Source: Streptomyces hyderabadensis (GTDB taxonomy: Bacteria; Actinomycetota; Actinomycetes; Streptomycetales; Streptomycetaceae). From it: a DNA stretch of 64,000 nucleotides. Shown here in pieces: positions 39,138 through 49,021 of this stretch. Position 1 is the stretch's first letter. Each line of letters starts with the position of its first letter. The DNA is taken from the NCBI RefSeq assembly GCF_020404845.1, contig NZ_JAIOJZ010000027.1, positions 50,293 through 114,292 of the forward strand, given 5' to 3'. The notes beneath the pieces were generated by a model that did no database searches, was not told the origin of the DNA, and saw nothing but the letters and a program-made list of their open reading frames with translations. A program made the translations under genes and the position numbers.

Positions 39138-39155
39138 TTGTGACCTGCTTCACAT
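39138..39155. promoter_or_regulatory. Rex-like (NADH-sensing repressor) operator upstream of nuoA
   Basis: TTGTGACCTGCTTCACAT fits the known Rex operator pattern TTGTGAA-N4-TTCACAA with two mismatches. Its core TGTGA-N6-TCACA would also fit a CRP site. It lies about 106 bases before nuoA and just downstream of a -10 candidate, which is a repressing position. Rex control of nuo has been reported in Streptomyces, which supports this reading. Confidence 0.6.
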
Positions 39156-39261
39156 GTTCGCGATCTTCGTCGGGACGGGCGGGGCTCGTGGGGCTGTTGG
39201 GGCGGCAGTGAGTCCAGTGCAACCGCCAGCAGTCAGTGCCGACTGAGAGGAGCGAGGAGCG

Positions 39262-39621
39262 GTGAACGCGTATGCGCCCATCCTCGTACTGGGAGCCCTC
39301 GGGGCAGGCTTTGCGATCTTCTCCGTGGTGATGGCCACGCTGATCGGTCCGAAGCGGTACAACCGGGCGAAGCTCGAGGCCTACGAGTGCGGCATCGAGC
39401 CGACCCCCACGCCGGCCGGCGGCGGGCGCTTCCCCATCAAGTACTACCTGACGGCGATGCTCTTCATCATCTTCGATATCGAGATCGTCTTCCTCTACCC
39501 CTGGGCCGTCACCTTCGACGCCCTGGGGATTTTCGGGCTCGTGGAGATGCTGCTCTTCGTGCTCACCGTCTTCGTCGCGTACGCGTACGTATGGCGGCGC
39601 GGCGGCCTGGAATGGGACTGA
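39262..39621 (+). CDS. nuoA: NADH-quinone oxidoreductase subunit A
   Basis: This 119-residue membrane protein has three spans and the conserved loop YECGIEPTPTPAGG between the first two. NuoA sits in the membrane arm of respiratory complex I beside the quinone tunnel. A strong AGAGGAGCGAGGAG ribosome binding site precedes the GTG start. It is the first gene of the 14-gene nuo operon and lies 12 bases before nuoB. Confidence 0.95.
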   Translation: MNAYAPILVLGALGAGFAIFSVVMATLIGPKRYNRAKLEAYECGIEPTPTPAGGGRFPIKYYLTAMLFIIFDIEIVFLYPWAVTFDALGIFGLVEMLLFVLTVFVAYAYVWRRGGLEWD

Positions 39622-39633
39622 GGGGCCTTTGAC

Positions 39634-40184
<551 letters not shown>

Positions 40185-40188
<4 letters not shown>

Positions 40189-40940
40189 GCGACGCGAACA
40201 ACACCGCGGGTGACGCGAACGGGGTCAACCCCGAGAAGGACCTGTCCGCGGAGAACCTCCCCGGCCAGCGGGGCCGGGGCGGCGAGGAGATCCGCGTCCA
40301 GCGCGGCATGTTCGGTGCCAACAACGGCGGCGACACCTCCGGCTACGGCGGCCTGGTCCGCTCCGTCCGGCTCCCCGGCCCGGCGAGCAGGCCCTACGGC
40401 GGGTGGTTCGACGAGGTCGCCGACGAACTCGAGGGCGCCCTGGAGGAGCAGGGACTCCTGCCCGACAACGCCATCGAGAAGACGGTCGTCGACCGCGGCG
40501 AGCTGACCTTCCACATCGAGCGCGAACACCTGGTCCGCGTCGCCCGCACCCTGCGCGACGACCCGGCCCTGCGCTTCGAACTGTGCACCGGCGTCAGCGG
40601 CGTCCACTACCCGCACGACAAGGGCCGCGAGCTGCACGCCGTCTACCACCTGCGCTCGATCACCCACAACCGGCTGATCCGCCTCGAAGTCAGCGCGCCC
40701 GACAGCGACCCGCACATCCCGTCCCTGTTCTCCGTCTACCCGACGAACGACTGGCACGAGCGCGAGACGTACGACTTCTTCGGCATCGTCTTCGACGGTC
40801 ACCCGGCCCTGACGCGGATCATGATGCCGGACGACTGGCAAGGCTTTCCGCAGCGCAAGGACTACCCCCTCGGCGGCATCCCCGTCGAGTACAAGGGCGC
40901 CCAGATCCCGGCTCCGGACCAGCGGAGGTCGTACTCGTGA
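40185..40940 (+). CDS. nuoC: NADH-quinone oxidoreductase subunit C
   Basis: The GTG overlaps the nuoB stop and gives 251 residues. The 30-kDa-subunit domain is clear, with the signature YPTNDWHERETYDFFGIVFDG-like region and DDWQGFPQRKDYPLGG near the end. About 60 extra N-terminal residues are polar and probably disordered. NuoC is part of the hydrophilic arm and contacts NuoD. Its stop overlaps nuoD. Confidence 0.95.
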
Positions 40941-42259
40941 GCACTTCCCACGCATCCCCTCGCGAGACCACCGAGGGCACCGTCTACACGGTCACCGGCG
41001 GCGACTGGGACGAGGTCGTCCAGTCCGCGGCCCGCGCCGACGACGAGCGCATCGTCGTCAACATGGGCCCGCAGCACCCGTCCACCCACGGAGTCCTCCG
41101 CCTCATCCTGGAGATCGACGGCGAGACGGTCACCGAGGCCCGCTGCGGCATCGGCTACCTGCACACCGGCATCGAGAAGAACCTCGAGTACCGGACCTGG
41201 ACGCAGGGCACCACGTTCGTGACCCGCATGGACTACCTGACCTCGTTCTTCAACGAGACGGCGTACTGCCTGGGCGTCGAGAAGCTCCTCGGCGTCGAGG
41301 ACCAGATCCCCGACCGGGCCACGCTCATCCGGGTCCTGCTCATGGAGCTGAACCGGCTCTCCTCCCACCTGGTGTGCATCGCCACCGGCGGCATGGAGCT
41401 GGGCGCGACCACGATCATGATCTACGGCTTCCGCGACCGGGAACTGATCCTCGACATCTACGAGCTGATCACCGGCCTGCGCATGAACCACGCGTTCATC
41501 CGCCCCGGCGGACTCGCCCAGGACCTGCCGCCGGGCGCGGTGGACCACATCCGCGAGTTCGTGAAGAAGATGAAGAAGAACCTCCCGGAGTACGACAAGC
41601 TCGCCACCGGGAACCCCATCTTCAAGGCCCGCATGCAGGACGTCGGCTACCTCGACCTGTCCGGCTGCATGGCGCTGGGCGCCACCGGCCCGGTGCTCAG
41701 GTCCACCGGCCTGCCGCACGACCTTCGCAAGTCCCAGCCGTACTGCGGCTACGAGACGTTCGACTTCGACGTCCCGACCGCCGACACCTGCGACGCCTAC
41801 GGCCGCTTCCTGATCCGGCTGGAGGAGATGCGCCAGTCGCTCAGGATCGTGGAGCAGTGCCTGGACCGGCTCCAGCCCGGCCCGGTCATGGTCGCCGACA
41901 AGAAGATCGCCTGGCCCGCCCAGCTCGCCCTGGGGCCGGACGGACTGGGCAACTCCCTCGACCACATCAAGAAGATCATGGGCACCTCCATGGAGGCCCT
42001 GATCCACCACTTCAAGCTGGTCACCGAGGGCTTCCGGGTGCCGCCGGGACAGGCGTACACGGCGGTCGAGTCGCCCAAGGGCGAGCTGGGGGTGCACGTC
42101 GTCTCCGACGGCGGCACCCGCCCCTTCCGGGTCCACTTCCGCGACCCGTCCTTCACCAACCTGCAGGCCATGGCGGCGATGTGCGAGGGCGGCCAGGTCG
42201 CCGACGTCATCGTCGCCGTGGCGTCCATCGACCCCGTGATGGGAGGCGTCGACCGGTGA
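40937..42259 (+). CDS. nuoD: NADH-quinone oxidoreductase subunit D
   Basis: This 440-residue 49-kDa-type subunit has the GPQHPSTHGVLRL quinone-site loop (about residues 40-52) and RMDYLTSFFNE. The C-terminal MGGVDR matches the family end. With NuoB it forms the menaquinone reduction pocket. The GTG start overlaps the nuoC stop, and the end overlaps nuoE. Confidence 0.96.
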   Translation: MSTSHASPRETTEGTVYTVTGGDWDEVVQSAARADDERIVVNMGPQHPSTHGVLRLILEIDGETVTEARCGIGYLHTGIEKNLEYRTWTQGTTFVTRMDYLTSFFNETAYCLGVEKLLGVEDQIPDRATLIRVLLMELNRLSSHLVCIATGGMELGATTIMIYGFRDRELILDIYELITGLRMNHAFIRPGGLAQDLPPGAVDHIREFVKKMKKNLPEYDKLATGNPIFKARMQDVGYLDLSGCMALGATGPVLRSTGLPHDLRKSQPYCGYETFDFDVPTADTCDAYGRFLIRLEEMRQSLRIVEQCLDRLQPGPVMVADKKIAWPAQLALGPDGLGNSLDHIKKIMGTSMEALIHHFKLVTEGFRVPPGQAYTAVESPKGELGVHVVSDGGTRPFRVHFRDPSFTNLQAMAAMCEGGQVADVIVAVASIDPVMGGVDR

Positions 42260-43128
42260 CCACCTCTTCTTCGGAGCGGGGCGTCAGCCTGGGCATGCCG
42301 GAACTGCCCGCGCCCGCCTACCCGGACGACGTCCGGGCCCGGCTGGAGACCGACGCGCGCGAGGTCATCGCCCGCTACCCGGACTCCCGGTCCGCACTCC
42401 TGCCGCTGCTGCACCTCGTGCAGTCGGAGGAGGGGCACGTCACGCGCACCGGGATGCAGTTCTGCGCGGACATGCTGGGCCTCACCACCGCCGAGGTCAC
42501 CGCGGTCGCCACCTTCTACACCATGTACCGGCGCAGGCCGAGCGGCGACTACCAGGTCGGCGTGTGCACCAACACGCTGTGCGCGGTGATGGGCGGCGAC
42601 GCCATCTTCGAGTCCCTCCAGGAACACCTCGGCGTCGGCAACGGCGAGACCACCGAGGACGGCAAGGTCACCCTGGAGCACATCGAGTGCAACGCGGCCT
42701 GCGACTTCGCCCCGGTCGTGATGGTCAACTGGGAGTTCTTCGACAACCAGACCCCGGCGAGCGTCAAGGCCCTCGTCGACGACCTGCGCGCGGGACGGCC
42801 GGTGACGCCCACGCGCGGTGCGCCGCTGTGCACCTTCAAGGAGACCGCCCGGATCCTGGCGGGCTTCCCCGACGAGCGGGACGGCGCCGTCGCGGCCGGC
42901 GGCAGCGCGGGTCCCGCCTCCCTGGCCGGACTGAAGCTGGCGAAGGGCGAGGCGACCGCCGCGCGCGTGGTGCACCCGCGGGACGGCGGGCCGCACGACG
43001 AGCCGCAGGACCGGGCCGTGCACGACCCGTCCCCGACGGAACACCTCAGCTCGCACGATGCGCCGCAGGACACATCGGCATCCGACTCTGCCCACCCGGC
43101 AGGGCCTACCGCCGAGGAGGGGGAGTGA
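42256..43128 (+). CDS. nuoE: NADH-quinone oxidoreductase subunit E with long polar tail
   Basis: This 290-residue subunit binds a 2Fe-2S cluster through CTNTLC and CNAACDFAP cysteine pairs (about residues 100-145). It works with NuoF in NADH oxidation. Family members are usually about 160-240 residues. Here the last 90 or so residues form a His/Asp/Pro/Ser-rich tail (HDEPQDRAVHD, SSHDAPQDT) likely disordered. Translation start is the GTG that overlaps the nuoD stop. Confidence 0.94.
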   Translation: MTTSSSERGVSLGMPELPAPAYPDDVRARLETDAREVIARYPDSRSALLPLLHLVQSEEGHVTRTGMQFCADMLGLTTAEVTAVATFYTMYRRRPSGDYQVGVCTNTLCAVMGGDAIFESLQEHLGVGNGETTEDGKVTLEHIECNAACDFAPVVMVNWEFFDNQTPASVKALVDDLRAGRPVTPTRGAPLCTFKETARILAGFPDERDGAVAAGGSAGPASLAGLKLAKGEATAARVVHPRDGGPHDEPQDRAVHDPSPTEHLSSHDAPQDTSASDSAHPAGPTAEEGE

Positions 43129-44474
43129 TGACCGTGGCAGCCGAGATCAGGGGCAGCAGCCCGGAGAAGCTGCTCGCACCCGTGCTGTCGGCCTTCTGGG
43201 ACGAGGACGAGTCCTGGACTCTCGACGTCTACCGGAGGCACGAGGGGTACGAGGGGCTCCGCAAGGCGCTGGCGATGGCGCCGGACGACCTGATCGCGTA
43301 CGTCAAGGAGTCCGGTCTGCGCGGACGCGGCGGTGCCGGGTTCCCGACGGGGATGAAGTGGCAGTTCATTCCTCAGGGGGACGGCAAGCCTCACTATCTA
43401 GTTGTCAACGCCGACGAATCGGAGCCGGGGACCTGCAAGGACATCCCGCTCCTCTTCGCGAACCCGCACAGCCTCATCGAGGGCATCGTCATCGCGTGTT
43501 ACGCCATCAGGTCTTCGCATGCCTTCATCTACCTGCGTGGTGAAGTCGTCCCAGTGCTGCGGCGGTTGCACGAGGCCGTGCGCGAGGCCTACGCGGCCGG
43601 CTTCCTCGGCGAGAACATCCTGGGCAGCGGACTCGACCTCGAACTCACCGTGCACGCGGGCGCTGGCGCGTACATCTGCGGTGAGGAGACCGCACTGCTC
43701 GACTCGCTCGAAGGCCGCCGGGGTCAACCGCGGCTCCGTCCCCCCTTTCCTGCCGTCGCGGGCCTCTATGCGTGCCCGACTGTGGTGAATAACGTCGAAT
43801 CGATCGCTTCAGTTCCCGCGATCCTGAACAAGGGCAAGGACTGGTTCAGGTCGATGGGCAGCGAGAAGTCCCCGGGCTTCACGCTCTACTCGCTCAGCGG
43901 CCACGTCGCGGGCCCCGGCCAGTACGAGGCCCCGCTCGGCATCACGCTGCGCCAGCTCCTCGACATGAGCGGCGGCATGCGCCCCGGCCACCGGCTCAAG
44001 TTCTGGACGCCCGGCGGCTCCTCGACCCCGATGTTCACCGACGAGCACCTCGACGTCCCCCTCGACTACGAGGGAGTGGGCGCCGCCGGTTCCATGCTCG
44101 GCACCAAGGCGCTCCAGTGCTTCGACGAGACGACCTGCGTCGTGCGCGCCGTCACCCGCTGGACCGAGTTCTACGCCCACGAGTCCTGCGGCAAGTGCAC
44201 ACCGTGTCGCGAAGGCACGTACTGGCTCGTGCAGTTGCTGCGCGACATCGAGGCCGGCAAGGGACAGATGTCCGACCTCGACAAGCTGAACGACATCGCC
44301 GACAACATCAACGGCAAGTCCTTCTGCGCCCTCGGCGACGGTGCCGCCTCGCCGATCTTCTCCTCGCTCAAGTACTTCCGCGAGGAGTACGAGGAGCACA
44401 TCACGGGCCGCGGCTGCCCCTTCGACCCGGCCAAGTCGACGGCCTGGGCCGACCGCACGGAGGTGAAGGCATGA
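43128..44474 (+). CDS. nuoF: NADH-quinone oxidoreductase subunit F
   Basis: The ATG at 43128 follows GAGGAGGGGG; a GTG one codon earlier overlaps the nuoE stop. The 448-residue protein carries the NADH/FMN site (GLRGRGGAGFPTGMKW, about residues 63-78), the GEETALLDSLEG FMN loop and the 4Fe-4S motif ESCGKCTPCREGTYW (about 351-365). NuoF is where NADH is oxidised. A stretch of about 450 bases in the gene (43381-43830) uses far more A- or T-ending codons than its neighbours. Confidence 0.96.
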   Translation: MTVAAEIRGSSPEKLLAPVLSAFWDEDESWTLDVYRRHEGYEGLRKALAMAPDDLIAYVKESGLRGRGGAGFPTGMKWQFIPQGDGKPHYLVVNADESEPGTCKDIPLLFANPHSLIEGIVIACYAIRSSHAFIYLRGEVVPVLRRLHEAVREAYAAGFLGENILGSGLDLELTVHAGAGAYICGEETALLDSLEGRRGQPRLRPPFPAVAGLYACPTVVNNVESIASVPAILNKGKDWFRSMGSEKSPGFTLYSLSGHVAGPGQYEAPLGITLRQLLDMSGGMRPGHRLKFWTPGGSSTPMFTDEHLDVPLDYEGVGAAGSMLGTKALQCFDETTCVVRAVTRWTEFYAHESCGKCTPCREGTYWLVQLLRDIEAGKGQMSDLDKLNDIADNINGKSFCALGDGAASPIFSSLKYFREEYEEHITGRGCPFDPAKSTAWADRTEVKA

Positions 44475-46975
44475 CAGTGACCACCAATGCTCCCTCGGGA
44501 GGGGGAGAGGCGGCGGTCCCGCCGGAGGACCTCGTGTCGCTGACGATCGACGGCGCCGAGATCAGCGTGCCCAAGGGCACCCTGGTCATCCGGGCCGCCG
44601 AGCAGCTCGGCATCGAGATCCCCCGGTTCTGCGACCACCCTCTCCTCGACCCGGCCGGCGCCTGCCGCCAGTGCATCGTCGAGGTCGAGGGCCAGCGCAA
44701 GCCCATGGCGTCCTGCACCATCACCTGCACCGACGGCATGGTGGTGAAGACGCAGCTCACCTCGCCCGTCGCCGAGAAGGCCCAGCACGGCGTGATGGAG
44801 CTGCTGCTCATCAACCACCCGCTGGACTGCCCCGTCTGCGACAAGGGCGGCGAGTGCCCCCTGCAGAACCAGGCCATGTCGCACGGCCAGGCCGACTCCC
44901 GCTTCGAGGGCAAGAAGCGCACCTACGAGAAGCCGGTGCCGATCTCGACGCAGGTCCTGCTCGACCGCGAGCGCTGCGTGCTGTGCGCCCGCTGCACCCG
45001 GTTCTCGAACCAGGTCGCGGGCGACCCGATGATCGAGCTGATCGAGCGGGGCGCGCTCCAGCAGGTCGGCACCGGCGAGGGCGATCCCTTCGAGTCGTAC
45101 TTCTCCGGCAACACCATCCAGATCTGCCCGGTCGGCGCGCTCACCTCGGCGGCCTACCGGTTCCGCTCCCGGCCCTTCGACCTGATCTCCTCGCCGTCCG
45201 TGTGCGAGCACTGCTCCGGCGGCTGCGCGACCCGCACCGACCACCGGCGCGGCAAGGTCATGCGGCGTCTCGCGGCCAACGAGCCCGAGGTCAACGAGGA
45301 GTGGATCTGCGACAAGGGGCGCTTCGGATTCCGTTACGCCCAGCAGCGCGACCGGCTCACCACGCCCCTGGTCCGCAACGCCGAGGGCGAGCTGGAGCCG
45401 GCCTCCTGGCCGGAGGCGCTGCAGATCGCCGCGCAGGGACTGCTCGCCTCCCGGGGCCGCACCGGCGTCCTGGCCGGCGGGCGGCTCACCGTGGAGGACG
45501 CCTACGCGTACAGCAAGTTCGCGCGCGTGGCGCTCGACACCAACGACATCGACTTCCGCGCGCGCGTGCACAGCGCCGAGGAGGCCGACTTCCTGGCCGC
45601 CCACGTCGCCGGCCGCGGCCGCGACCTCGACGGCACCGGCGTCACGTACACGTCGCTGGAGAAGGCACCCGCCGTCCTGCTGGTCGGCTTCGAGGCCGAG
45701 GAGGAGGCGCCCGGCGTCTTCCTGAGGCTGCGCAAGGCCTGGCGCAAGCACGGACAGCAGGTCTTCTCGCTGGCCACGCACGCCACGCGGGGTCTTGAGA
45801 AGGCGGGCGGCACCCTGCTCCCCGCCGCCCCCGGCACCGAGACCGAGTGGCTGGACGCCCTGGCCGGCGGGGTCGGCCTGGAGGAGGACGGCACCCGGGC
45901 GGCCGAGGCGCTGCGCGCCGAGGGCGCCGTGATCGTCGTCGGCGAACGGCTGGCGTCCGTGGCCGGCGGCCTCACCTCCGCCGTACGGACCGCCGCCGCG
46001 ACCGGCGCCCGGCTGGTGTGGATCCCGCGCCGGGCCGGGGAGCGCGGTGCGATCGAGGCGGGCGCGCTGCCGTCGCTGCTGCCCGGCGGACGCCCGGCGA
46101 CCGACCCGCGCGCGCGTGAGGAGGTCGCCGCCGTGTGGGGTCTGGCCGACCTCCCGCACCGCTACGGCCGCGACACCGGCGAGATCGTCGAGGCGGCGGC
46201 CCGGGGCGAACTCCAGGCACTGCTGGTGGCGGGCGTGGAGGTCGCCGACCTGCCCGACCCCACGCGCGCGCGTGCCGCACTGGACGAGGCCGGGTTCGTG
46301 GTCTCGCTGGAGCTGCGGCCCGGCGAGGTCACCGAACGCGCCGACGTGGTCCTGCCCGTCGCCGCGGTCGCCGAGAAGCCCGGCACCTTCCTCAACTGGG
46401 AGGGCAGGGTGCGCTTCTTCGAGGCCGCGCTCAAGCCCGACCAGATGACCCGCCGTCTCGCCCCCACCGACGCCCGCGTCCTGCAGATGCTGGCCGACGC
46501 CATGGACGTGCACCTCGGCCTGCCCGATCTGCGCACCACGCGGGCGGAGATCGACCGGCTCGGCGCCTGGGACGGGCCGCGGGGCGGCGAGCCGCTGCAG
46601 ACCGCGAGCGCGCTGCCGCGGCCGGCCGCCGGGGAGGCCGTACTGGCCGGGCACCGGCTGCTGCTCGACCAGGGGCTGCTCCAGCAGGGCGACGAGGCGC
46701 TGGCCGGCACCCGGCACGCCGCACACGCGCGCGTGTCGGCCGCCACGGCCGCCGAGGCGGGCGTCAAGGACGGCGACCTCCTCGCCGTGACCGGTCCCGC
46801 CGGAGTCGTCGCATTCCCGCTGCAGGTCACCGAGATGCCCGACCGGGTGGTCTGGCTCCCGCTGAACTCGGCCGGCAACGGCGTCGCCTCCGACGCCGGG
46901 GTCCTGCCCGGAACCCTCGTCCGCATCGGTCCGGCGACGCCCGAGGGCGCCGCCCCCAAGGAGGTGGAGGCATGA
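44471..46975 (+). CDS. nuoG: NADH-quinone oxidoreductase subunit G
   Basis: This 834-residue iron-sulfur subunit starts with a ferredoxin-like 2Fe-2S domain (FCDHPLL, CRQC, C about residues 60-85). 4Fe-4S sites follow in CPVCDKGGECPLQ, CVLCARCTRF and CEHCSGGC, the last being the extra N7-type cluster motif. A molybdopterin-oxidoreductase-like domain fills the rest. It relays electrons between NuoF and NuoI. Start and stop overlap neighbours. Confidence 0.95.
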   Translation: MTVTTNAPSGGGEAAVPPEDLVSLTIDGAEISVPKGTLVIRAAEQLGIEIPRFCDHPLLDPAGACRQCIVEVEGQRKPMASCTITCTDGMVVKTQLTSPVAEKAQHGVMELLLINHPLDCPVCDKGGECPLQNQAMSHGQADSRFEGKKRTYEKPVPISTQVLLDRERCVLCARCTRFSNQVAGDPMIELIERGALQQVGTGEGDPFESYFSGNTIQICPVGALTSAAYRFRSRPFDLISSPSVCEHCSGGCATRTDHRRGKVMRRLAANEPEVNEEWICDKGRFGFRYAQQRDRLTTPLVRNAEGELEPASWPEALQIAAQGLLASRGRTGVLAGGRLTVEDAYAYSKFARVALDTNDIDFRARVHSAEEADFLAAHVAGRGRDLDGTGVTYTSLEKAPAVLLVGFEAEEEAPGVFLRLRKAWRKHGQQVFSLATHATRGLEKAGGTLLPAAPGTETEWLDALAGGVGLEEDGTRAAEALRAEGAVIVVGERLASVAGGLTSAVRTAAATGARLVWIPRRAGERGAIEAGALPSLLPGGRPATDPRAREEVAAVWGLADLPHRYGRDTGEIVEAAARGELQALLVAGVEVADLPDPTRARAALDEAGFVVSLELRPGEVTERADVVLPVAAVAEKPGTFLNWEGRVRFFEAALKPDQMTRRLAPTDARVLQMLADAMDVHLGLPDLRTTRAEIDRLGAWDGPRGGEPLQTASALPRPAAGEAVLAGHRLLLDQGLLQQGDEALAGTRHAAHARVSAATAAEAGVKDGDLLAVTGPAGVVAFPLQVTEMPDRVVWLPLNSAGNGVASDAGVLPGTLVRIGPATPEGAAPKEVEA

Positions 46976-48351
46976 GCCCGTACCTCGCCGCTGAAGACCT
47001 CTCGATGTTCGGCACCGACCCCTGGTGGCTGGTCCTCCTCAAGGCGGTGTTCTGCTTCGCCTTCCTGATGGTGACCGTGCTGTTCTCCATCGTGTGGGAG
47101 CGCAAGGTCGTCGCCTGGATGCAGCTGCGCATCGGCCCGAACCGGCACGGCCCCTGGGGCATGCTCCAGTCGCTCGCCGACGGCATCAAGCTGATGCTCA
47201 AGGAAGACGTCGTCGTCAAGCGCGCCGACAAGGCGGTCTACGTCCTCGCGCCGATCGTGGCGGCCATCCCGGCCTTCATGGCGATCGCGGTGATCCCCTT
47301 CGGACCGGCCGGCAACGAGGTCTCGATCTTCGGCCACCGCACCGCCATGCAGCTCACCGACCTGCCGATCGCGATGCTGTTCATCCTGGCGGTCGCCTCG
47401 GTCGGCATCTACGGCATCGTGCTCGCCGGCTGGAGCTCCGGATCGACGTACCCGCTGCTCGGCGGACTGCGCTCGTGCGCGCAGATGATCTCCTACGAGA
47501 TCGCGATGGGCGCGGCGTTCGCCTCGGTGTTCCTGTACTCCGGTTCGATGTCGACGTCGGAGATCGTCGCCCAGCAGGACGACCGCTGGTACATCGTGCT
47601 GCTGCCGGTCTCCTTCATCCTCTACATCGTCACGATGGTCGGCGAGACCAACCGCGCCCCCTTCGACATGCCCGAGTCCGAGGGCGACCTGGTGGGCGGC
47701 TTCAACACCGAGTACTCGTCGATCAAGTTCGCGATGTTCATGCTCGCCGAGTACGTGAACATGGTGACGGTCTCCGCGGTCGCCACCACGCTGTTCCTCG
47801 GCGGCTGGCGGGCCCCCTGGCCGATCAGCACCTTCTGGGAGGGCGCCAACCACGGCTGGTGGCCGCTGCTCTGGTTCGTGGTCAAGGTCCAGCTGCTGCT
47901 CTTCTTCTTCATCTGGCTGCGCGGCACCCTGCCCCGGGTCCGCTACGACCAGTTGATGAAGCTCGGCTGGAAGGTACTGATCCCGGTCTCGCTGGTCTGG
48001 CTGATGCTGGTCGCGACCGTGCGGGCGCTGAGGAACGAGAACTACGGCTTCAGCGACATCGCCCTCTACATCGGCGGCGGCGTCCTGGTCCTGCTGCTGT
48101 TGTCCTTCCTCGTGGACATGTACCGCGACAAGGGCGGCAAGGCCGCCGAACCGCCCGCCGAGACCGGGGCCACCTTCGACCCGATGGCCGGCGGATTCCC
48201 CGTCCCGCCGATGCCCGGACAGGAAGTACCACCGGTGCCCAGGCGCCGTCCCCGCCGGGAGCGGGAGCTGATTGTCAGTGGCGGGCCCGATACTCACAGT
48301 GACGGACCTGTGGGCGGATCTACGGATGGAAAGGAGGCGTCCGATGGCTGA
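46972..48351 (+). CDS. nuoH: NADH-quinone oxidoreductase subunit H
   Basis: This 459-residue polytopic protein has eight or more spans, the ERKVVAWMQLRIGPNRHGPWG loop (about residues 40-60) and the GETNRAPFDMPESEGDLVGGFN loop that lines the quinone channel. It anchors the hydrophilic arm. Residues about 385-459 are a Pro/Gly/Glu-rich cytoplasmic extension (PVPPMPGQEVPPVPRRR), longer than in most bacteria. Its end overlaps the nuoI start by 8 bases. Confidence 0.95.
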   Translation: MSPYLAAEDLSMFGTDPWWLVLLKAVFCFAFLMVTVLFSIVWERKVVAWMQLRIGPNRHGPWGMLQSLADGIKLMLKEDVVVKRADKAVYVLAPIVAAIPAFMAIAVIPFGPAGNEVSIFGHRTAMQLTDLPIAMLFILAVASVGIYGIVLAGWSSGSTYPLLGGLRSCAQMISYEIAMGAAFASVFLYSGSMSTSEIVAQQDDRWYIVLLPVSFILYIVTMVGETNRAPFDMPESEGDLVGGFNTEYSSIKFAMFMLAEYVNMVTVSAVATTLFLGGWRAPWPISTFWEGANHGWWPLLWFVVKVQLLLFFFIWLRGTLPRVRYDQLMKLGWKVLIPVSLVWLMLVATVRALRNENYGFSDIALYIGGGVLVLLLLSFLVDMYRDKGGKAAEPPAETGATFDPMAGGFPVPPMPGQEVPPVPRRRPRRERELIVSGGPDTHSDGPVGGSTDGKEASDG

Positions 48352-49021
48352 GGAACACAAGGAACACAGGGACAACGCGGAACACGGTGAGCACAAGGGG
48401 ACCGACCCCGGTTTCCTGAACCCCGTGGCCGGCTTCGGCGTGACCTTCAAGGCCATGTTCAAGAAGCGGCTGACCGAGCAGTACCCGGAGCAGCAGAAGA
48501 CCACCGCTCCGCGCTTCCACGGACGGCACCAGCTCAACCGCCATCCGGACGGCCTGGAGAAGTGCGTCGGCTGCGAGTTGTGCGCCTGGGCCTGTCCCGC
48601 CGACGCCATCTACGTGGAGGGCGCGGACAACACCGACGAGGAGCGCTACTCGCCCGGTGAGCGGTACGGCCGCGTCTACCAGATCAACTACGCCCGCTGC
48701 ATCCTGTGCGGCCTGTGCATCGAGGCGTGCCCCACGCGCGCGCTGACGATGACCAACGAGTTCGAGCTGGCCGACTCCAGCCGCGCCAACCTCATCTTCA
48801 CCAAGGACCAGCTGCTCGCCGGTCTGGAGGAGGGCATGGTCGACTCGCCGCACGCCATCTACCCGGGCACCGACGAGCAGGACTACTACCGGGGCCTGGT
48901 GACCGAGGCCGCGCCCGGCACGGTCCAGCAGGTCGCCCACTCCAAGGGAGAGGTCGTCCAGGAGGGCGACTCGACCTTCGGCGGGACGGAGCCTGCTTCG
49001 GAGGAGGTGATCCGCCGATGA
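48344..49021 (+). CDS. nuoI: NADH-quinone oxidoreductase subunit I
   Basis: The ATG at 48344 follows AAAGGAGG, inside the 3' end of nuoH; an upstream in-frame ATG is rejected because it lacks a ribosome binding site. The 225-residue protein has two 4Fe-4S motifs, CVGCELCAWACP and CILCGLCIEACP (clusters N6a and N6b), linking NuoG to NuoB. The His/Glu-rich N-terminus (EEHKEHRDNAEHGEHK) is unusual. Confidence 0.95.
   Translation: MAEEHKEHRDNAEHGEHKGTDPGFLNPVAGFGVTFKAMFKKRLTEQYPEQQKTTAPRFHGRHQLNRHPDGLEKCVGCELCAWACPADAIYVEGADNTDEERYSPGERYGRVYQINYARCILCGLCIEACPTRALTMTNEFELADSSRANLIFTKDQLLAGLEEGMVDSPHAIYPGTDEQDYYRGLVTEAAPGTVQQVAHSKGEVVQEGDSTFGGTEPASEEVIRR

Larger units (their letters stand above)
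38498..39261. other. 764-base intergenic region between NlpC/P60 and nuoA
   Basis: This divergent region serves the NlpC/P60 gene (minus) and nuoA (plus). Toward NlpC are four copies of GTAAC/GTTAC (38606, 38630, 38659 and 38758). In the middle lie the palindrome TTGCATGCAA (38907-38916) and interleaved inverted repeats at 38880-38946. Toward nuoA are a TCACCTCTGGTGA repeat (38984-38996), the palindrome CACAAAGCTTGTG (39068-39080), a -10 candidate at 39117 and a Rex-like operator at 39138. Small open frames here look like chance. Confidence 0.7.

Noticed and set aside
39138..39155. Assignment of the nuoA operator to CRP alone
   Set aside because: The core fits CRP, but the longer symmetric match and the gene it precedes fit Rex better.
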